Shown: positions 1 through 8,790, numbered from the stretch's first letter. The stretch is 64,000 nt of DNA from an uncultured delta proteobacterium (GCA_903911145.1 CAIWCD010000039.1:1-64000); one strand, 5' to 3'. The notes: generated from the letters alone by a model not told the origin. Translations and numbers: made by a program.

Positions 1-141
1 CGCAGCGGATGCCGCGATGGCACCCGCGAATCCGTCGACACCGTGCTCAACATCGTCGCCTGTTGCTCGACCGGTCCGCGCATGCAGCAACTCGATCACA
101 GCCGAAGATCCCCGTCGATCAGAAAATCAACACCCTGCTAG
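1..141 (+). CDS. 3' end of an unidentified gene (partial)
   Basis: The frame open from base 1 ends at TAG 139-141. About the first 30 codons have strong G/C third positions like the window's real genes, and read as a plausible soluble segment (ESVDTVLNIVACCS). The last 15 codons are poorer in G/C at the third position, and the final five overlap the start of the palindromic element at 127. I recognise no family, and one of the other two plus-strand frames cannot be excluded. The 5' part lies outside the window. Confidence 0.3.
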   Translation, partial: RSGCRDGTRESVDTVLNIVACCSTGPRMQQLDHSRRSPSIRKSTPC

Positions 142-290
142 TGCGCCGCGCGGCACGGGCGTCGTTGGCCGTGCTCGGACATGCATCCGCGGCTGACGTA
201 GCTGCGCGCTCCGCTCCGCGTTGGGTGCGGCCGCTCCTGAACTGCGCGCGGCCAAAGACGCCCGCTGCCGCGCGGCGCCGTCACGATTGA
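127..290. repeat. 164-bp palindromic element, copy 1
   Basis: Starts TCAA (127-130) and ends TTGA (287-290). Left arm 143-174 pairs with right arm 244-278 through about 30 base pairs with one bulged base and two or three mismatches. The interior carries TCGGACATGCATCCGCGG near the left arm and GCCGCTCCTGAACTGCGC near the right. A second copy of exactly the same length lies at 47656-47819. The two copies share the interior blocks but have different, still self-complementary, stems. No open reading frame of its own is convincing. It could be a non-autonomous mobile element (MITE/REP-like) or a structured RNA or DNA hairpin. Confidence 0.8.
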
Positions 291-313
291 AGCGAGATGA
301 TGCGAGAGACCGG

Positions 314-1168
314 TCAATGGCTCTTGCGCGCGTTCGGTGCGGTCGGGCTGTGCATTCCCGGGTATTCGGGGACGAGCGGATCGCGGCCGGGCGCGCTGTG
401 CGTGCCTGAGCGGGATTCAATGATGAGCGGGTAGCCGGTCGGGGTGCGGAGGATCTGCAGTGCGCCCGCCTCGTCGAGCGTGAGCGCGGTGATGAATGCG
501 CGGCTGCCATCGGCGGAGATCGCGACGTAGAGATCTCCGGGGAGATCGCCAGCGCTGCGGCGCGGGATGCCTTGGGCGCGCTCGGCGTTTTCGATGAGGC
601 GGGCGCGCAGAGGGAGTTCCTGTCCGCGATACACGAAGCCTGTCCGGCCGACGAGCGAGAGTGTATCGGTGAGCAGCTTGTCGTCGGGTGCATAGCGCGC
701 GCGATCAGGATAGGCGCGGTCGAGCGCATCGGCGGCGCTGCGCATCGCGGTCACCAACGTCGGCACAGCAGAAGCTGGCGGAAGCGGCTCTCCGGCGATG
801 GTGCGCGACGCGAACGCGCCGATCACGAGCAGAAGAAGCGGGATGCGATTGCGCGCGCGCAGTCGCTGCGCGGACGAGACCGCGAGGCCGAGGCGAAGCG
901 TCTCGAAGGCGAGCAGGGCGGCCAGCAGCATGAACAGGCGGCCGAGAGGGACGTCCCAGGGGCGTGTCGGGGCAAAGAGACCGAGGCCGGCGAACGCCAG
1001 CAGAGCGGGCCGCGCAACCAGACCGAATCCGATCACTGCGAACGCGCCGAAGAGAACAGCCGAGAGAGCGCGCAACGCGGGGCGCGCAGGCTTTCGTGCA
1101 GGCGGCGTCGCTGCGGCGTTGCTCGTCTCTGCTGGGGCCGGCCGTGGTGTCACGGGCCCATTCTGCAC
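314..1168 (-). CDS. Inner-membrane protein of unknown function
   Basis: A 284-residue protein with about three membrane segments between residues 30 and 125, followed by a soluble C-terminal half of about 160 residues that I do not recognise. The first 25 residues are Pro/Ala-rich. The apparent start is GTG at 1166-1168; a second in-frame GTG follows five codons later and neither has a clear ribosome site. It is divergent from the exported protein at 1207, with only about 40 bp between them, so the two probably share a promoter region. Codon use is typical of the window. No function can be assigned. Confidence 0.7.
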   Translation of the reverse strand: MQNGPVTPRPAPAETSNAAATPPARKPARPALRALSAVLFGAFAVIGFGLVARPALLAFAGLGLFAPTRPWDVPLGRLFMLLAALLAFETLRLGLAVSSAQRLRARNRIPLLLLVIGAFASRTIAGEPLPPASAVPTLVTAMRSAADALDRAYPDRARYAPDDKLLTDTLSLVGRTGFVYRGQELPLRARLIENAERAQGIPRRSAGDLPGDLYVAISADGSRAFITALTLDEAGALQILRTPTGYPLIIESRSGTHSAPGRDPLVPEYPGMHSPTAPNARKSH

Positions 1169-1206
1169 GAGCCGAGCGGAGGGGGCGATGAGGTAGATTC
1201 ACCGCG

Positions 1207-2082
1207 ATGATCGCGCGCGCCTCCTCGGTTCTTGCTCTTGCTGCGCTGCTCGCGGCCCCGTCGCTCACGGTCGCCGCTCCTGTGGACCCGCCCGCCAGCG
1301 TGTTCCCCGACGGAGGGACGATTCACGCGAGCGGGATCTTCGTTCCGCAGGCGGTCAAGGATCGCCGCGAGAAGACGGTTGCGCAGCCGCCGCCGCAGAA
1401 GCTGATCAATTTCGCGTCCCCCGATGTGCTCGCCGCGCTCGGCGCATTTCGTCCCGAAATCGGCGCGTGGGCCGAATACGTCGTCTCGCAGAACAAGCGC
1501 CTGCTCAGTCGCGTCCTCGTCTCGGTTCTGCCGCCGCCGATGCCGGACGGTTCGTTCTGGCTCGAGATCGACAGCGCAGGTGAAGGCGAGGCGCCGACCG
1601 CGCTGCGCCTGCTCGTGCACGGGAATCCCGGCGAGCTCTCCGCGATCGACCGCGCAATTGTCTACGTCGCCGGCCAGACCGCCTTTGAGTTGCCGATGCA
1701 GGCGCTGGAGAAAGAGCACGCGCGACCGCGCCCAGAGCGGTCGGGCGCAGATCTCAAAGCGCAGCATCACGTCGCGATTCGGGTCAAGGCAGGCAACTAC
1801 GACACCGATCGCATCCAACTCTCGAAGGGGAAGGAGACGAATCTCGTCTGGCGCTCGGACGCCGTGCCGCTTTTCGGGCTCGTCAAGAGCGAGGTGGGCG
1901 GCCGAGTGACGGAACTCTCCGCGTGCGGCCATACCGGCGCGCATACGCTGATGACAACGCCGATCCTCGATGAAGGGATCCCCGCGGCGATGCTGAATGG
2001 CCGCGCGCCCGGAAGCTCAACAGGCGGTGCGAAGGCCGACGAGCCCGGCGATGCTCAGGGGAATGGCAGCGAGAGCAGGTAA
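1207..2082 (+). CDS. Exported protein of unknown function
   Basis: A 291-residue protein with a clear N-terminal signal peptide (Ala/Leu-rich core at residues 5-23, likely cleaved near TVAAP). The mature part has a mixed beta/alpha composition without cysteine pairs or known motifs. It ends in a Gly/Ser-rich, low-complexity tail. A GAGGT stretch lies a little far upstream of the ATG. It converges with the pilin-like gene on the other strand, and the two 3' ends overlap by 28 bp (2055-2082). It probably sits in the periplasm; no family recognised. Confidence 0.75.
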   Translation: MIARASSVLALAALLAAPSLTVAAPVDPPASVFPDGGTIHASGIFVPQAVKDRREKTVAQPPPQKLINFASPDVLAALGAFRPEIGAWAEYVVSQNKRLLSRVLVSVLPPPMPDGSFWLEIDSAGEGEAPTALRLLVHGNPGELSAIDRAIVYVAGQTAFELPMQALEKEHARPRPERSGADLKAQHHVAIRVKAGNYDTDRIQLSKGKETNLVWRSDAVPLFGLVKSEVGGRVTELSACGHTGAHTLMTTPILDEGIPAAMLNGRAPGSSTGGAKADEPGDAQGNGSESR

Positions 2083-2297
2083 TAGAAACTGTGGATATGA
2101 ATGCTCAGCGCATTCAGCCAGGCCGGATGCGAGTTCATCAGCCAGCCGCCGACGCCGGTCGATACGACGCAGACCGTGAAGAGAAGGACAGCGCTCTCAC
2201 TTGTCGCCTGACCGCTCTGGGCGCGGATTTGCGCGATCGCACCCACCAGGCGCCTGTGCAGAGCAGCGCGATTCGCGGGCATTGAAATCGCGGTCAT
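2055..2297 (-). CDS. Small TadE/Flp pilin-like protein
   Basis: An 80-residue protein with a basic N-terminus followed by SGQATSESAVLLFTVCVV, which resembles the processing-site-plus-hydrophobic-stem start of type IVb pseudopilins (G-x-x-x-x-E then a membrane helix). The C-terminal 30 residues are aromatic and hydrophobic. Its ATG overlaps the stop of the upstream gene (TAATG), so translation is probably coupled. It is the last gene of the minus-strand TadE/TadG-like cluster. The short length and odd C-terminus make the pilin assignment tentative. Confidence 0.6.
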   Translation of the reverse strand: MTAISMPANRAALHRRLVGAIAQIRAQSGQATSESAVLLFTVCVVSTGVGGWLMNSHPAWLNALSIHIHSFYYLLSLPFP

Positions 2298-3130
2298 TAC
2301 GCGCCGCCTTCGACGCGATTGACGAATACCGCCGCGCCGGACTTGGTATCGAGCTGCTGGATCGCAACCGAAATGCTGACCTTCCCGTGCGTGAAGACCG
2401 TGAGCGCGCCGCCACCCGGCTGCTCCTGGAACCCGGCCGGGGTGAGCTCCTTGCGATAGAACGCGATGACCTCCGCGACGGATAACGAGCTCATATATTG
2501 ACCGCTCTGGGCGCGGGCGCCCGCGTCTTCCGAAGCATAGCCGAGATATCCCCGATTCTCTTTCGGGACGGGGAAGGGTGCGTCCTCGGCCGCATTGAGC
2601 AGCTTGGGGAGATTGCGTGGATTGGTAATGCCCACCATCACCAGCGTCTGCCCGTCCGCCTGCGGGAGGGCATTAATGAACCGCTGCATTCCATCTTTCG
2701 GGCTGAAGACGGAGACGTGCCCGGCCGACGCGTTCGCATAGGCGATCGGCGTGAGGCCGCGCTTTTCGAAGGCGTCTCGATAGTATTGAATTACCTGCTG
2801 CGGCCCGTCGCCGGTGGTGAAGATCGAGAGCTGCATCGGCTGCCCATTGACCGCGAGCACATCGCCGAGCGGGATCTCTCCGTTGATATCTGCTGACGGA
2901 TCGGCGCGCGGCCGCTTCCCATTGGGTGATAGCGGCGGCTCGGTCGACTTATGCGGATATCCCTGCGACTCATCTTGCGTCGCGCGCGGCATTCGCTGGC
3001 CGAATCCACCCGTCGCGCGCGCAGGGTGGAGTGCGCCGCCGAAGAAGGCCCCGAGCGCGAGCACGCCTGTCGCGCCGCCCAAACCAAGGAGCATGCGGCC
3101 TGCGCGGCGGAGAATGGTGAGTGCGCTCAT
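2297..3130 (-). CDS. Membrane-anchored protein with two similar alpha/beta modules
   Basis: 277 residues from the ATG at 3128-3130. The first 35 residues form a signal anchor (hydrophobic 15-32). After a Pro-rich linker come two modules with the same plan: V-I-x-Y/F-Y-R followed by a strand pair. The first is at roughly residues 90-160 (VIQYYRDAFEKRGL) and the second at roughly 210-277 (VIAFYRKELTPAGF). This suggests an internal duplication. The gene lies within the TadE/TadG-like cluster and is coupled to the pilin-like gene downstream. An earlier start is possible but would overlap the upstream gene. Function unknown; probably a periplasmic partner of the pseudopilins. Confidence 0.75.
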   Translation of the reverse strand: MSALTILRRAGRMLLGLGGATGVLALGAFFGGALHPARATGGFGQRMPRATQDESQGYPHKSTEPPLSPNGKRPRADPSADINGEIPLGDVLAVNGQPMQLSIFTTGDGPQQVIQYYRDAFEKRGLTPIAYANASAGHVSVFSPKDGMQRFINALPQADGQTLVMVGITNPRNLPKLLNAAEDAPFPVPKENRGYLGYASEDAGARAQSGQYMSSLSVAEVIAFYRKELTPAGFQEQPGGGALTVFTHGKVSISVAIQQLDTKSGAAVFVNRVEGGA

Positions 3131-3152
3131 ATCGGGTCTCGAATCGAACTGG

Positions 3153-4517
3153 TTAATAAGTGCAGTTGCCGAGCAGGTGGTAACGCGAGTGGGGATCGGC
3201 AACCTGCGCAGTGGCTCCACCTGCGAAGTAGTGGCCACGGCAGGCATAGGCCGCGACATACTTGTTATTGGTGGTCTGGCTCGCGGGCGGAGGAGCGACC
3301 ATCGCGCCGAAGGTGGTGCCCTTCGTCCCGCCGTCATTGGTCCAATACTTGGTGTTGATTCGATACGGGACGGTGTAGCGCGAGTTGTCCGAACCGGCGC
3401 CCATATCGGAATAGTCGTCCGCGGTGAAGACGCTGGTGGTGCTCGTGCCCTTGTCTCCGAGGCGATTGGACATCAATCCGCCGCCAGGAACGAACGCCGC
3501 GTCGGGCTGGCTGACGGGGAGAATCGTGATCGGGCCTCGCGAGAAGTTCACATTGCCCGTGTGCTCGCCGCTCGCGACATCGCCGAGCTTGTGATCCATT
3601 GGATCGGTCGAGAAGATATTCGGCAGGTTTCCTCCGAGCACCGCCTGCGTGAAGCCGGAGCTGAGGATCGCGTCCATGACATGGTTGATCGAGTTGATGA
3701 AGCCAACCTGTCCCATTCCGAAGAAGGCGATCTTGTTCACCTGATTTGAGACCATTGATTCGACGACCGGATAGGTATTGCTCGGCGAGATCGACGGGTC
3801 CATCAACGACGCTGGCGTCTGGTGCGTCTTCGTATAGGCCGCGGGCTTGGGCCACGCCTTCCACGAGTCATAGACCAGCCGCATCGGGCGCTCGCTGGCG
3901 AACGGCGTCTCGAACATGAAGTTCGACAGGGTATTGGTCGCGGCGAGATCCTGGCCGCCGTTCGGGTGCCCGGCGAAATCTCCGCCATTCATGATGATCG
4001 ATCCGGCGTGCGATGAATGCGTGAGCGATACCGTCGCCGAGGCTGAGCCGGAGGTATTGAACTGTTGGCGGTGCACGGCCCCGTTCACCGTTGAGACGAA
4101 GGCATTCAGGATGGTATTGGCCGCGTCGTCGATGAACCCCTGCCCGGTCGTGGGCAGGTGAATCTGCCCGTTCATATTCACGACTTCATAATTCGGATCG
4201 ATCGTCGCCTTCCAGCTGATCTGCGACGACTGCGGATACATCAAGAGGCCGGTATTCGCGCTGTGCGTCTTCAATCCGCTCTTCATATCGGCGAAGCGGG
4301 TCTGCACGTCGGCGGAGATGTCTGTCGGCGACCGGAAGACGGTCATCTCCCAGAGCGCGAAGCGCGCAGCCTCCTGCGCCTTGATCTTCAACACCATCAC
4401 GTCGGTCATCGCCGAGGACCAGTACATGATGAGGATTAAAATCGGGATGAGGATGGCCGCCTCGGTCATCGCCGAGCCCTCTTCGCCGCCGATCTGGGTC
4501 TTGCCGAGACGAGTCAT
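3153..4517 (-). CDS. TadE/TadG-like pseudopilin family protein
   Basis: 454 residues. The N-terminus has the TadE/TadG signature: GEEGSAMTEAAILIPILILI, a short cytoplasmic piece with a conserved Glu followed by a single membrane helix (residues ~18-36). The long remainder is extracytoplasmic, rich in Asn, Ser, Thr and Gly, and has no domain I recognise. Known TadE/F/G proteins are minor pseudopilins of the Flp/Tad pilus. No TadA ATPase, TadB/C or TadV peptidase gene is visible in this window. Asn and Tyr codons ending in T are more frequent here than in neighbouring genes. Confidence 0.75.
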   Translation of the reverse strand: MTRLGKTQIGGEEGSAMTEAAILIPILILIMYWSSAMTDVMVLKIKAQEAARFALWEMTVFRSPTDISADVQTRFADMKSGLKTHSANTGLLMYPQSSQISWKATIDPNYEVVNMNGQIHLPTTGQGFIDDAANTILNAFVSTVNGAVHRQQFNTSGSASATVSLTHSSHAGSIIMNGGDFAGHPNGGQDLAATNTLSNFMFETPFASERPMRLVYDSWKAWPKPAAYTKTHQTPASLMDPSISPSNTYPVVESMVSNQVNKIAFFGMGQVGFINSINHVMDAILSSGFTQAVLGGNLPNIFSTDPMDHKLGDVASGEHTGNVNFSRGPITILPVSQPDAAFVPGGGLMSNRLGDKGTSTTSVFTADDYSDMGAGSDNSRYTVPYRINTKYWTNDGGTKGTTFGAMVAPPPASQTTNNKYVAAYACRGHYFAGGATAQVADPHSRYHLLGNCTY

Positions 4518-4535
4518 GATTCGTCCGATCGCGGG

Positions 4536-6152
4536 TTAATGCAGGAGGAACTGCTTGAGGGCGGGGATCGTCTGGAGTCCGTCAGCGGCGCCGGCGTTCG
4601 ACTCCATCACCGGCATTAACCGGGCAGCCCAGAGGGGATTAAAGAAGTTGGGCATCTCCTTCCAGTCGCCGGGGCGGTGATAGTAGGTCTGCGCAGCGCA
4701 GAGGGCATTAAACCCCTCGTGCAGCTCGTGCTGGCCGCTTAATCCCGGAACGGTCGGCCAATCGTTTCCGTTGTAGGAAAAATCAACCTCGCCAGCGTTG
4801 GTGCCGCCGCCGATGATGTTCTTGAACTGGCCGCCGAACGCCTGCGGGTTGCGATTAAAATCGGCGCGCTGTCGAGCGAGGCCGAAGATCACATCGGGTT
4901 GGCCGAAGTTGCCCAGGCCCGTCGTGATCGCGGAGACGCCGCCTGCGGGACCGGCCTTGGTGCTGGGTGCGAAGAAGACATAGGGGCTGATCCACATGAT
5001 GCGCACGCCGTGCACCGGTGCGCTGCTCTGCGCGTCGGAGACCAGCGTGTCGGTGGCGCCGCTGAGGATCCAGCCCAGGACGGTCGCGACGACACCGCCG
5101 CTTGCCTGCACGCCCTGCCAGGTCGATTGAGCGCCGATGGGAATCATCTGATCGAGTGTGGTCAGGCTGAAAAGACTGACCACGCCGCCAACCGGGAAGC
5201 CGAAAATACTGCAGTGATAGGAGAGCTGCAGGCGATCGCCAGTATAGATTTCGCCTCCCATCTTGGCCGCGCCCATCAACGTGAACGGCGCCCAGGTTCC
5301 CAGCTCGGTGCGCGCGACGGTGCCCACCGAGGCATTACAGGCAAAGCTCGCCGGCCAGGCGAAGTGGCGCGCGATCGGCGAGTAGCTGGGATTGGAGTAG
5401 CGATCGCCATAGGCCGTCCAGGGCGAGCGGGCGGAGTTTGCGATCTCGATCATATGCAGCCGCGCTTCTTGAACGGTCGGATTGGTCGATAGGTTGGTGA
5501 GCACGAGCAACGACTGAAGTGTGCTCTGGCCGAGCGTCACGTTGCCGCGCGCCTGCGCGAAGACCATCTGGTTGGCCGCGGGAATCTTGTTCGGCCAGAT
5601 CGGTCGATAGGCGTCGCTATTGGAATCACCCGAATGGGCCTCTGGTGGAATCATCGAGAGTCGATTGAGCGAGAGCCCAAGCCACGCGCCCTCCTGCAAT
5701 GCCCAGAGAACGATATTCGCAGCCGAGATCACCGGCGTCATCAGCGCCATCGCGATATCCATGATGTACATTAAATCATAGAGGACCTGGTTGACCGCGG
5801 AGACCGCCGCAGAGATCGGCGGGATCGCTTCCAGGATCGTCGCGAAGAGGTTGATCCAGGCATAGGCGTAATGAATCCACGTCAGATAAGCCGAGGCCGC
5901 CATGATCGAGGCGTAATGAACGACCATCGCCCGGTTGGTATAGGCGGTTAAGTTTAATACCCGCGCCTCGACCGCGGCCTGGCTATAGGCTCCGTTATCG
6001 CAGGCGGTCTGCACCTGCATCTTCTCGTAGACGGCGCGGCCCATATTGACGGTGCCGAGAACGCAGAGCGCGAGGATGATTCCGAAGACGGCGCCGAGCA
6101 CCAGGGTCTGGCCCTCTTCGTCGTCGCGCAGTCGATGCATCCAGAGAATCAT
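4536..6152 (-). CDS. TadG-like pilus-associated protein
   Basis: 538 residues from the ATG at 6150-6152, which overlaps the upstream TGA in an ATGA arrangement; that is why I prefer it to the ATG four codons earlier. The N-terminus (DDEEGQTLVLGAVFGIILAL) matches the TadG-type start with one membrane helix. Further hydrophobic stretches lie around residues 80-165. The rest is a large Asn/Gly/Ser-rich exported region. It lies in a run with two other TadE/G-like genes. In known Tad systems TadG is an envelope-spanning accessory; a von Willebrand A domain is not evident here. Confidence 0.75.
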   Translation of the reverse strand: MILWMHRLRDDEEGQTLVLGAVFGIILALCVLGTVNMGRAVYEKMQVQTACDNGAYSQAAVEARVLNLTAYTNRAMVVHYASIMAASAYLTWIHYAYAWINLFATILEAIPPISAAVSAVNQVLYDLMYIMDIAMALMTPVISAANIVLWALQEGAWLGLSLNRLSMIPPEAHSGDSNSDAYRPIWPNKIPAANQMVFAQARGNVTLGQSTLQSLLVLTNLSTNPTVQEARLHMIEIANSARSPWTAYGDRYSNPSYSPIARHFAWPASFACNASVGTVARTELGTWAPFTLMGAAKMGGEIYTGDRLQLSYHCSIFGFPVGGVVSLFSLTTLDQMIPIGAQSTWQGVQASGGVVATVLGWILSGATDTLVSDAQSSAPVHGVRIMWISPYVFFAPSTKAGPAGGVSAITTGLGNFGQPDVIFGLARQRADFNRNPQAFGGQFKNIIGGGTNAGEVDFSYNGNDWPTVPGLSGQHELHEGFNALCAAQTYYHRPGDWKEMPNFFNPLWAARLMPVMESNAGAADGLQTIPALKQFLLH

Positions 6153-6955
6153 GGCGCCGCCCACTGCAAGTAGGGGTTTGACTGCATGCGCATCGTGAAC
6201 CAGGCGTCGACCGGCATATAGAAGCGCCCGCCCGCGCCCAGAGCGGCCAGCGTGCTGACGTTTAATCCGCCCTCCATTCCATCTTGAATGACGCCGGGCG
6301 CGCCGGTGGGGCCGATATTCGTGAGGAGAAATCCGTCCCAGGTATTGAGCAGGCCGACCTGCGACGCGAGCCAGATCGATTGAAGCATCTTGTTGGCAAA
6401 CGGCACGCGCAGCTCGAAGAGATATCGGACCTGAATGGAGAGGAGAGTCTTCGCGGCAGCGTCGGGGCGCATATCGTCGAAGTCGATCTCCTTGCCATTC
6501 AAGTGGCCGCCGAACGCGGCGAAGTCGGCCTTGTGCGGATTGAGCACAGTGACTTGCACGGTCGGGACACCACGCGCACGCATCGAGGAGTCGTCGGTCT
6601 CATACTTCGCGAGAGTCGTTGTAATCGCGTTCAATGAGTCGGCGCGGCCATAAGAAGCGAGGACTGAATAGACCGCAGCGTTGCGCATCACGCTGGTCGG
6701 GTCGGCGCCATAGACGCCGTTGTTCTGGCTCCCGTTGTTCATGTTGTGGACGATGCCCGCGCGCGCGGCATTGAACGCGGCGTATTCAACCGAGAGGCGC
6801 GCCTGCTGCAGAAGCGTGAGCTGCAGGATGCAGAGGATCATGAAGATCATCGCCGGGAGGATGATCGCGGCCTCGACGACAGCCTGGCCCTCTTCGGACG
6901 CGGCGCCGCGCTGCTGGCGCTCTCTGCATTCAATCGCGGGCGGGACGAAGGCCAT
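6149..6955 (-). CDS. TadE-like pseudopilin
   Basis: 268 residues from ATG 6953-6955. The segment SEEGQAVVEAAIILPAMIFMIL near residues 20-42 is a clear TadE motif (GQA-x-x-E then hydrophobic helix). The remainder is exported and includes the fairly conserved QxRLSVEYAAFNAARAG, a region common to TadE proteins. The upstream in-frame ATG at 6988 would add eleven residues of unlikely composition. It is translationally coupled to the TadG-like gene. It is probably the major pseudopilin of this small cluster. Confidence 0.8.
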   Translation of the reverse strand: MAFVPPAIECRERQQRGAASEEGQAVVEAAIILPAMIFMILCILQLTLLQQARLSVEYAAFNAARAGIVHNMNNGSQNNGVYGADPTSVMRNAAVYSVLASYGRADSLNAITTTLAKYETDDSSMRARGVPTVQVTVLNPHKADFAAFGGHLNGKEIDFDDMRPDAAAKTLLSIQVRYLFELRVPFANKMLQSIWLASQVGLLNTWDGFLLTNIGPTGAPGVIQDGMEGGLNVSTLAALGAGGRFYMPVDAWFTMRMQSNPYLQWAAP

Positions 6956-7015
6956 TGTCCCAGAGCATAGATCGGACGCGGGGCGCACCCATCGGTCGAG
7001 TGGACGCGCGACCTC

Positions 7016-7576
7016 CTAGAATCCGCTCGCGGGAGACGGGCGATTGTCGATCGCCGTCGGCAGCGCGGTGTAGGTCGGGTCGCCGCTCGGGAGCCCCGGC
7101 GGTACCTCGACCTCCACGTGGGTCTTGTCGTCCGTGAAGTAGGCGAGCTGGCCGACACACTGCTCTGCGTCCTGGCGCTCCTGCGCGACCTTGCGCGCGG
7201 CCAGCGAAGCCTTGGTGTAGAGGCGCAGGCTCGTGTCGTCGTCGCCGCGCGCAGTCGCTTCGCGCAGGTCGACCGCCGTCTGCTCGGTGATGCGCAGAAG
7301 CCCCTTGGTCTGGTTGACCTTCGCGTTCACGCAGTCGAGGCGGATGATGTCCTTCTCCTGGCGGGCTCTCTGCACAAGCCTCTCCATCGCCGCCATCTGG
7401 CCGTGCATCTGCTCGAGCGCGTGATCGATCCGGCTCGTGCGCTCGCCGGGGGAGAGCTTCTCCTCGGGGAGCGGCGTTGCGGGCTTGGTCGCGGAGCTCG
7501 CGATCGTCTCCGCGCCCGCGCCCAGCGCGGTCGAGAGGAACAGCGCGACGACCCAAGGACGCTGGTGCATCGGCAT
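7016..7576 (-). CDS. Exported coiled-coil protein
   Basis: 186 residues. An excellent ribosome site (AGGAGGT six bases before ATG) fixes the start. The signal peptide covers residues 1-22 (cleavage near GAGAE). Residues ~45-140 are helical and rich in Gln, Arg, Glu and Ala, and probably form a coiled coil. Two cysteines (C82, C142) may form a disulfide. It precedes the TadE-like gene on the same strand with a 60-bp gap and may be the first gene of that transcription unit. Function unknown. Confidence 0.75.
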   Translation of the reverse strand: MPMHQRPWVVALFLSTALGAGAETIASSATKPATPLPEEKLSPGERTSRIDHALEQMHGQMAAMERLVQRARQEKDIIRLDCVNAKVNQTKGLLRITEQTAVDLREATARGDDDTSLRLYTKASLAARKVAQERQDAEQCVGQLAYFTDDKTHVEVEVPPGLPSGDPTYTALPTAIDNRPSPASGF

Positions 7577-7662
7577 GTGCGGACCTCCTGTCGAGTGCGT
7601 TCATCCGGTTTGTTCCACGAGCCCCCCTGCGCATTCATTCGCGCCTCTCGTCCGCGTGCCGC

Positions 7663-8790
7663 TCACTGCGTGCTGGCGGTCGCGATCTCGTGCTGCGGAA
7701 CCTGCGCGGAGAGCGCGTCGAGGCCGAGCGCGGAGAGAATCTCGGGGCGAATGGCGGTCGCGCGCAGTCGTGCCGTCGCTTGAATCGGCGCGGTCAGCTG
7801 CGCGGGCGTGTCGACGGAGATCGAACGAGTTGCGCCGGGCTGCAGCGTGCGCACGTCGACCGCATCGGCGTCCGTGATGAGCGCGACAGGGGCGCCTGCG
7901 CGAGTCGGTTGCGCGCGCAGATCGATGACGGCGGTCCGCTCGATCTGTTGCCCGTCCGCTCCTGCGAAGGCGACGTCGACCCAGATCCTGCGCAGCGCTG
8001 CCGCGCCCGTGGGGACGGCGTGTCCGGCGAGATTGGTGAGGCTGACGACGATCCCGGCCGACGAGCGGGAGACCGAGAGCGTGAGCCCGCTGGCGAGGAG
8101 CTGGCGCGTGCGCTCGGTGGCTGCGGCCGCGTCCGTTTCGCTCGCGCCCCAGAGCGGATCGAATCCGATGAACGCGTGATCGGCGCGCGGCCGCGCTGCT
8201 TCGCCGAGTGGCGCGACCGGTCCGGGCGCGAGTGCCGGCATGTGACAGGAGACGCAGCCCGCGCCCTGCTTGCCGGCCGATGACGAGAGATATTCATCGA
8301 ACGTCGTCTCGTGCAGGAGGCCCGGACCTGTGACCTGGTGACAGGTCGCGCAGAGTTCCGGCGCGACGAGGAAGCCGTAGACGCGAGTGGCGTGCGGCGC
8401 GTCCGGCGACGGGTTTGCGAAGGAGCCGCTCAGTGGCGCATCGGTGTCGACGACGAGCAGCCCATCGCGCGTTTCGAGATTTCCCATCGCCGCGTGGCAG
8501 GCAACGCAGCCGATGCCGTGATCGCCTGCGAATCCTGGCTGGTGACAGGCGACGCAGCGGGCCTGCGCCGCGCTTCCCCACGCAAGGCCCGCCCGCGCGG
8601 AGAGCGCGACGAAGACCGGCGAGCTCGTGCTGCTGGCTTGTCCCGAGGCGGCCCACGCTGCGTGCTCGACGACATGGCAGGCACCGCACGCCTCGGCGTT
8701 CGATGCGGCGCCGCCGGTCGCGACCCCTGCACCGCAGGCGGCGATGAGGCCGCACGCGAGAACACCGGCGGTCGCGCGGGCGCGACTCAT
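7663..8790 (-). CDS. Five-haem c-type cytochrome lipoprotein
   Basis: 375 residues. The N-terminus ends in a lipobox (LIAAC, Cys19), implying a lipid-anchored protein. Five CXXCH haem sites follow between residues ~35 and 185: CGACH, CVACH, CVACH, CATCH, CVSCH. The C-terminal ~170 residues have no haem motif and look like a beta-rich domain. Its ATG overlaps the stop of the beta-barrel-like gene in ATGA fashion, so the two are co-translated. Known multihaem cytochromes carry periplasmic or outer-membrane electron transfer; the electron donor and acceptor here are unknown. It lies directly downstream of the arsenic genes, but no arsenic oxidase or respiratory reductase is present. Confidence 0.9.
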   Translation of the reverse strand: MSRARATAGVLACGLIAACGAGVATGGAASNAEACGACHVVEHAAWAASGQASSTSSPVFVALSARAGLAWGSAAQARCVACHQPGFAGDHGIGCVACHAAMGNLETRDGLLVVDTDAPLSGSFANPSPDAPHATRVYGFLVAPELCATCHQVTGPGLLHETTFDEYLSSSAGKQGAGCVSCHMPALAPGPVAPLGEAARPRADHAFIGFDPLWGASETDAAAATERTRQLLASGLTLSVSRSSAGIVVSLTNLAGHAVPTGAAALRRIWVDVAFAGADGQQIERTAVIDLRAQPTRAGAPVALITDADAVDVRTLQPGATRSISVDTPAQLTAPIQATARLRATAIRPEILSALGLDALSAQVPQHEIATASTQ

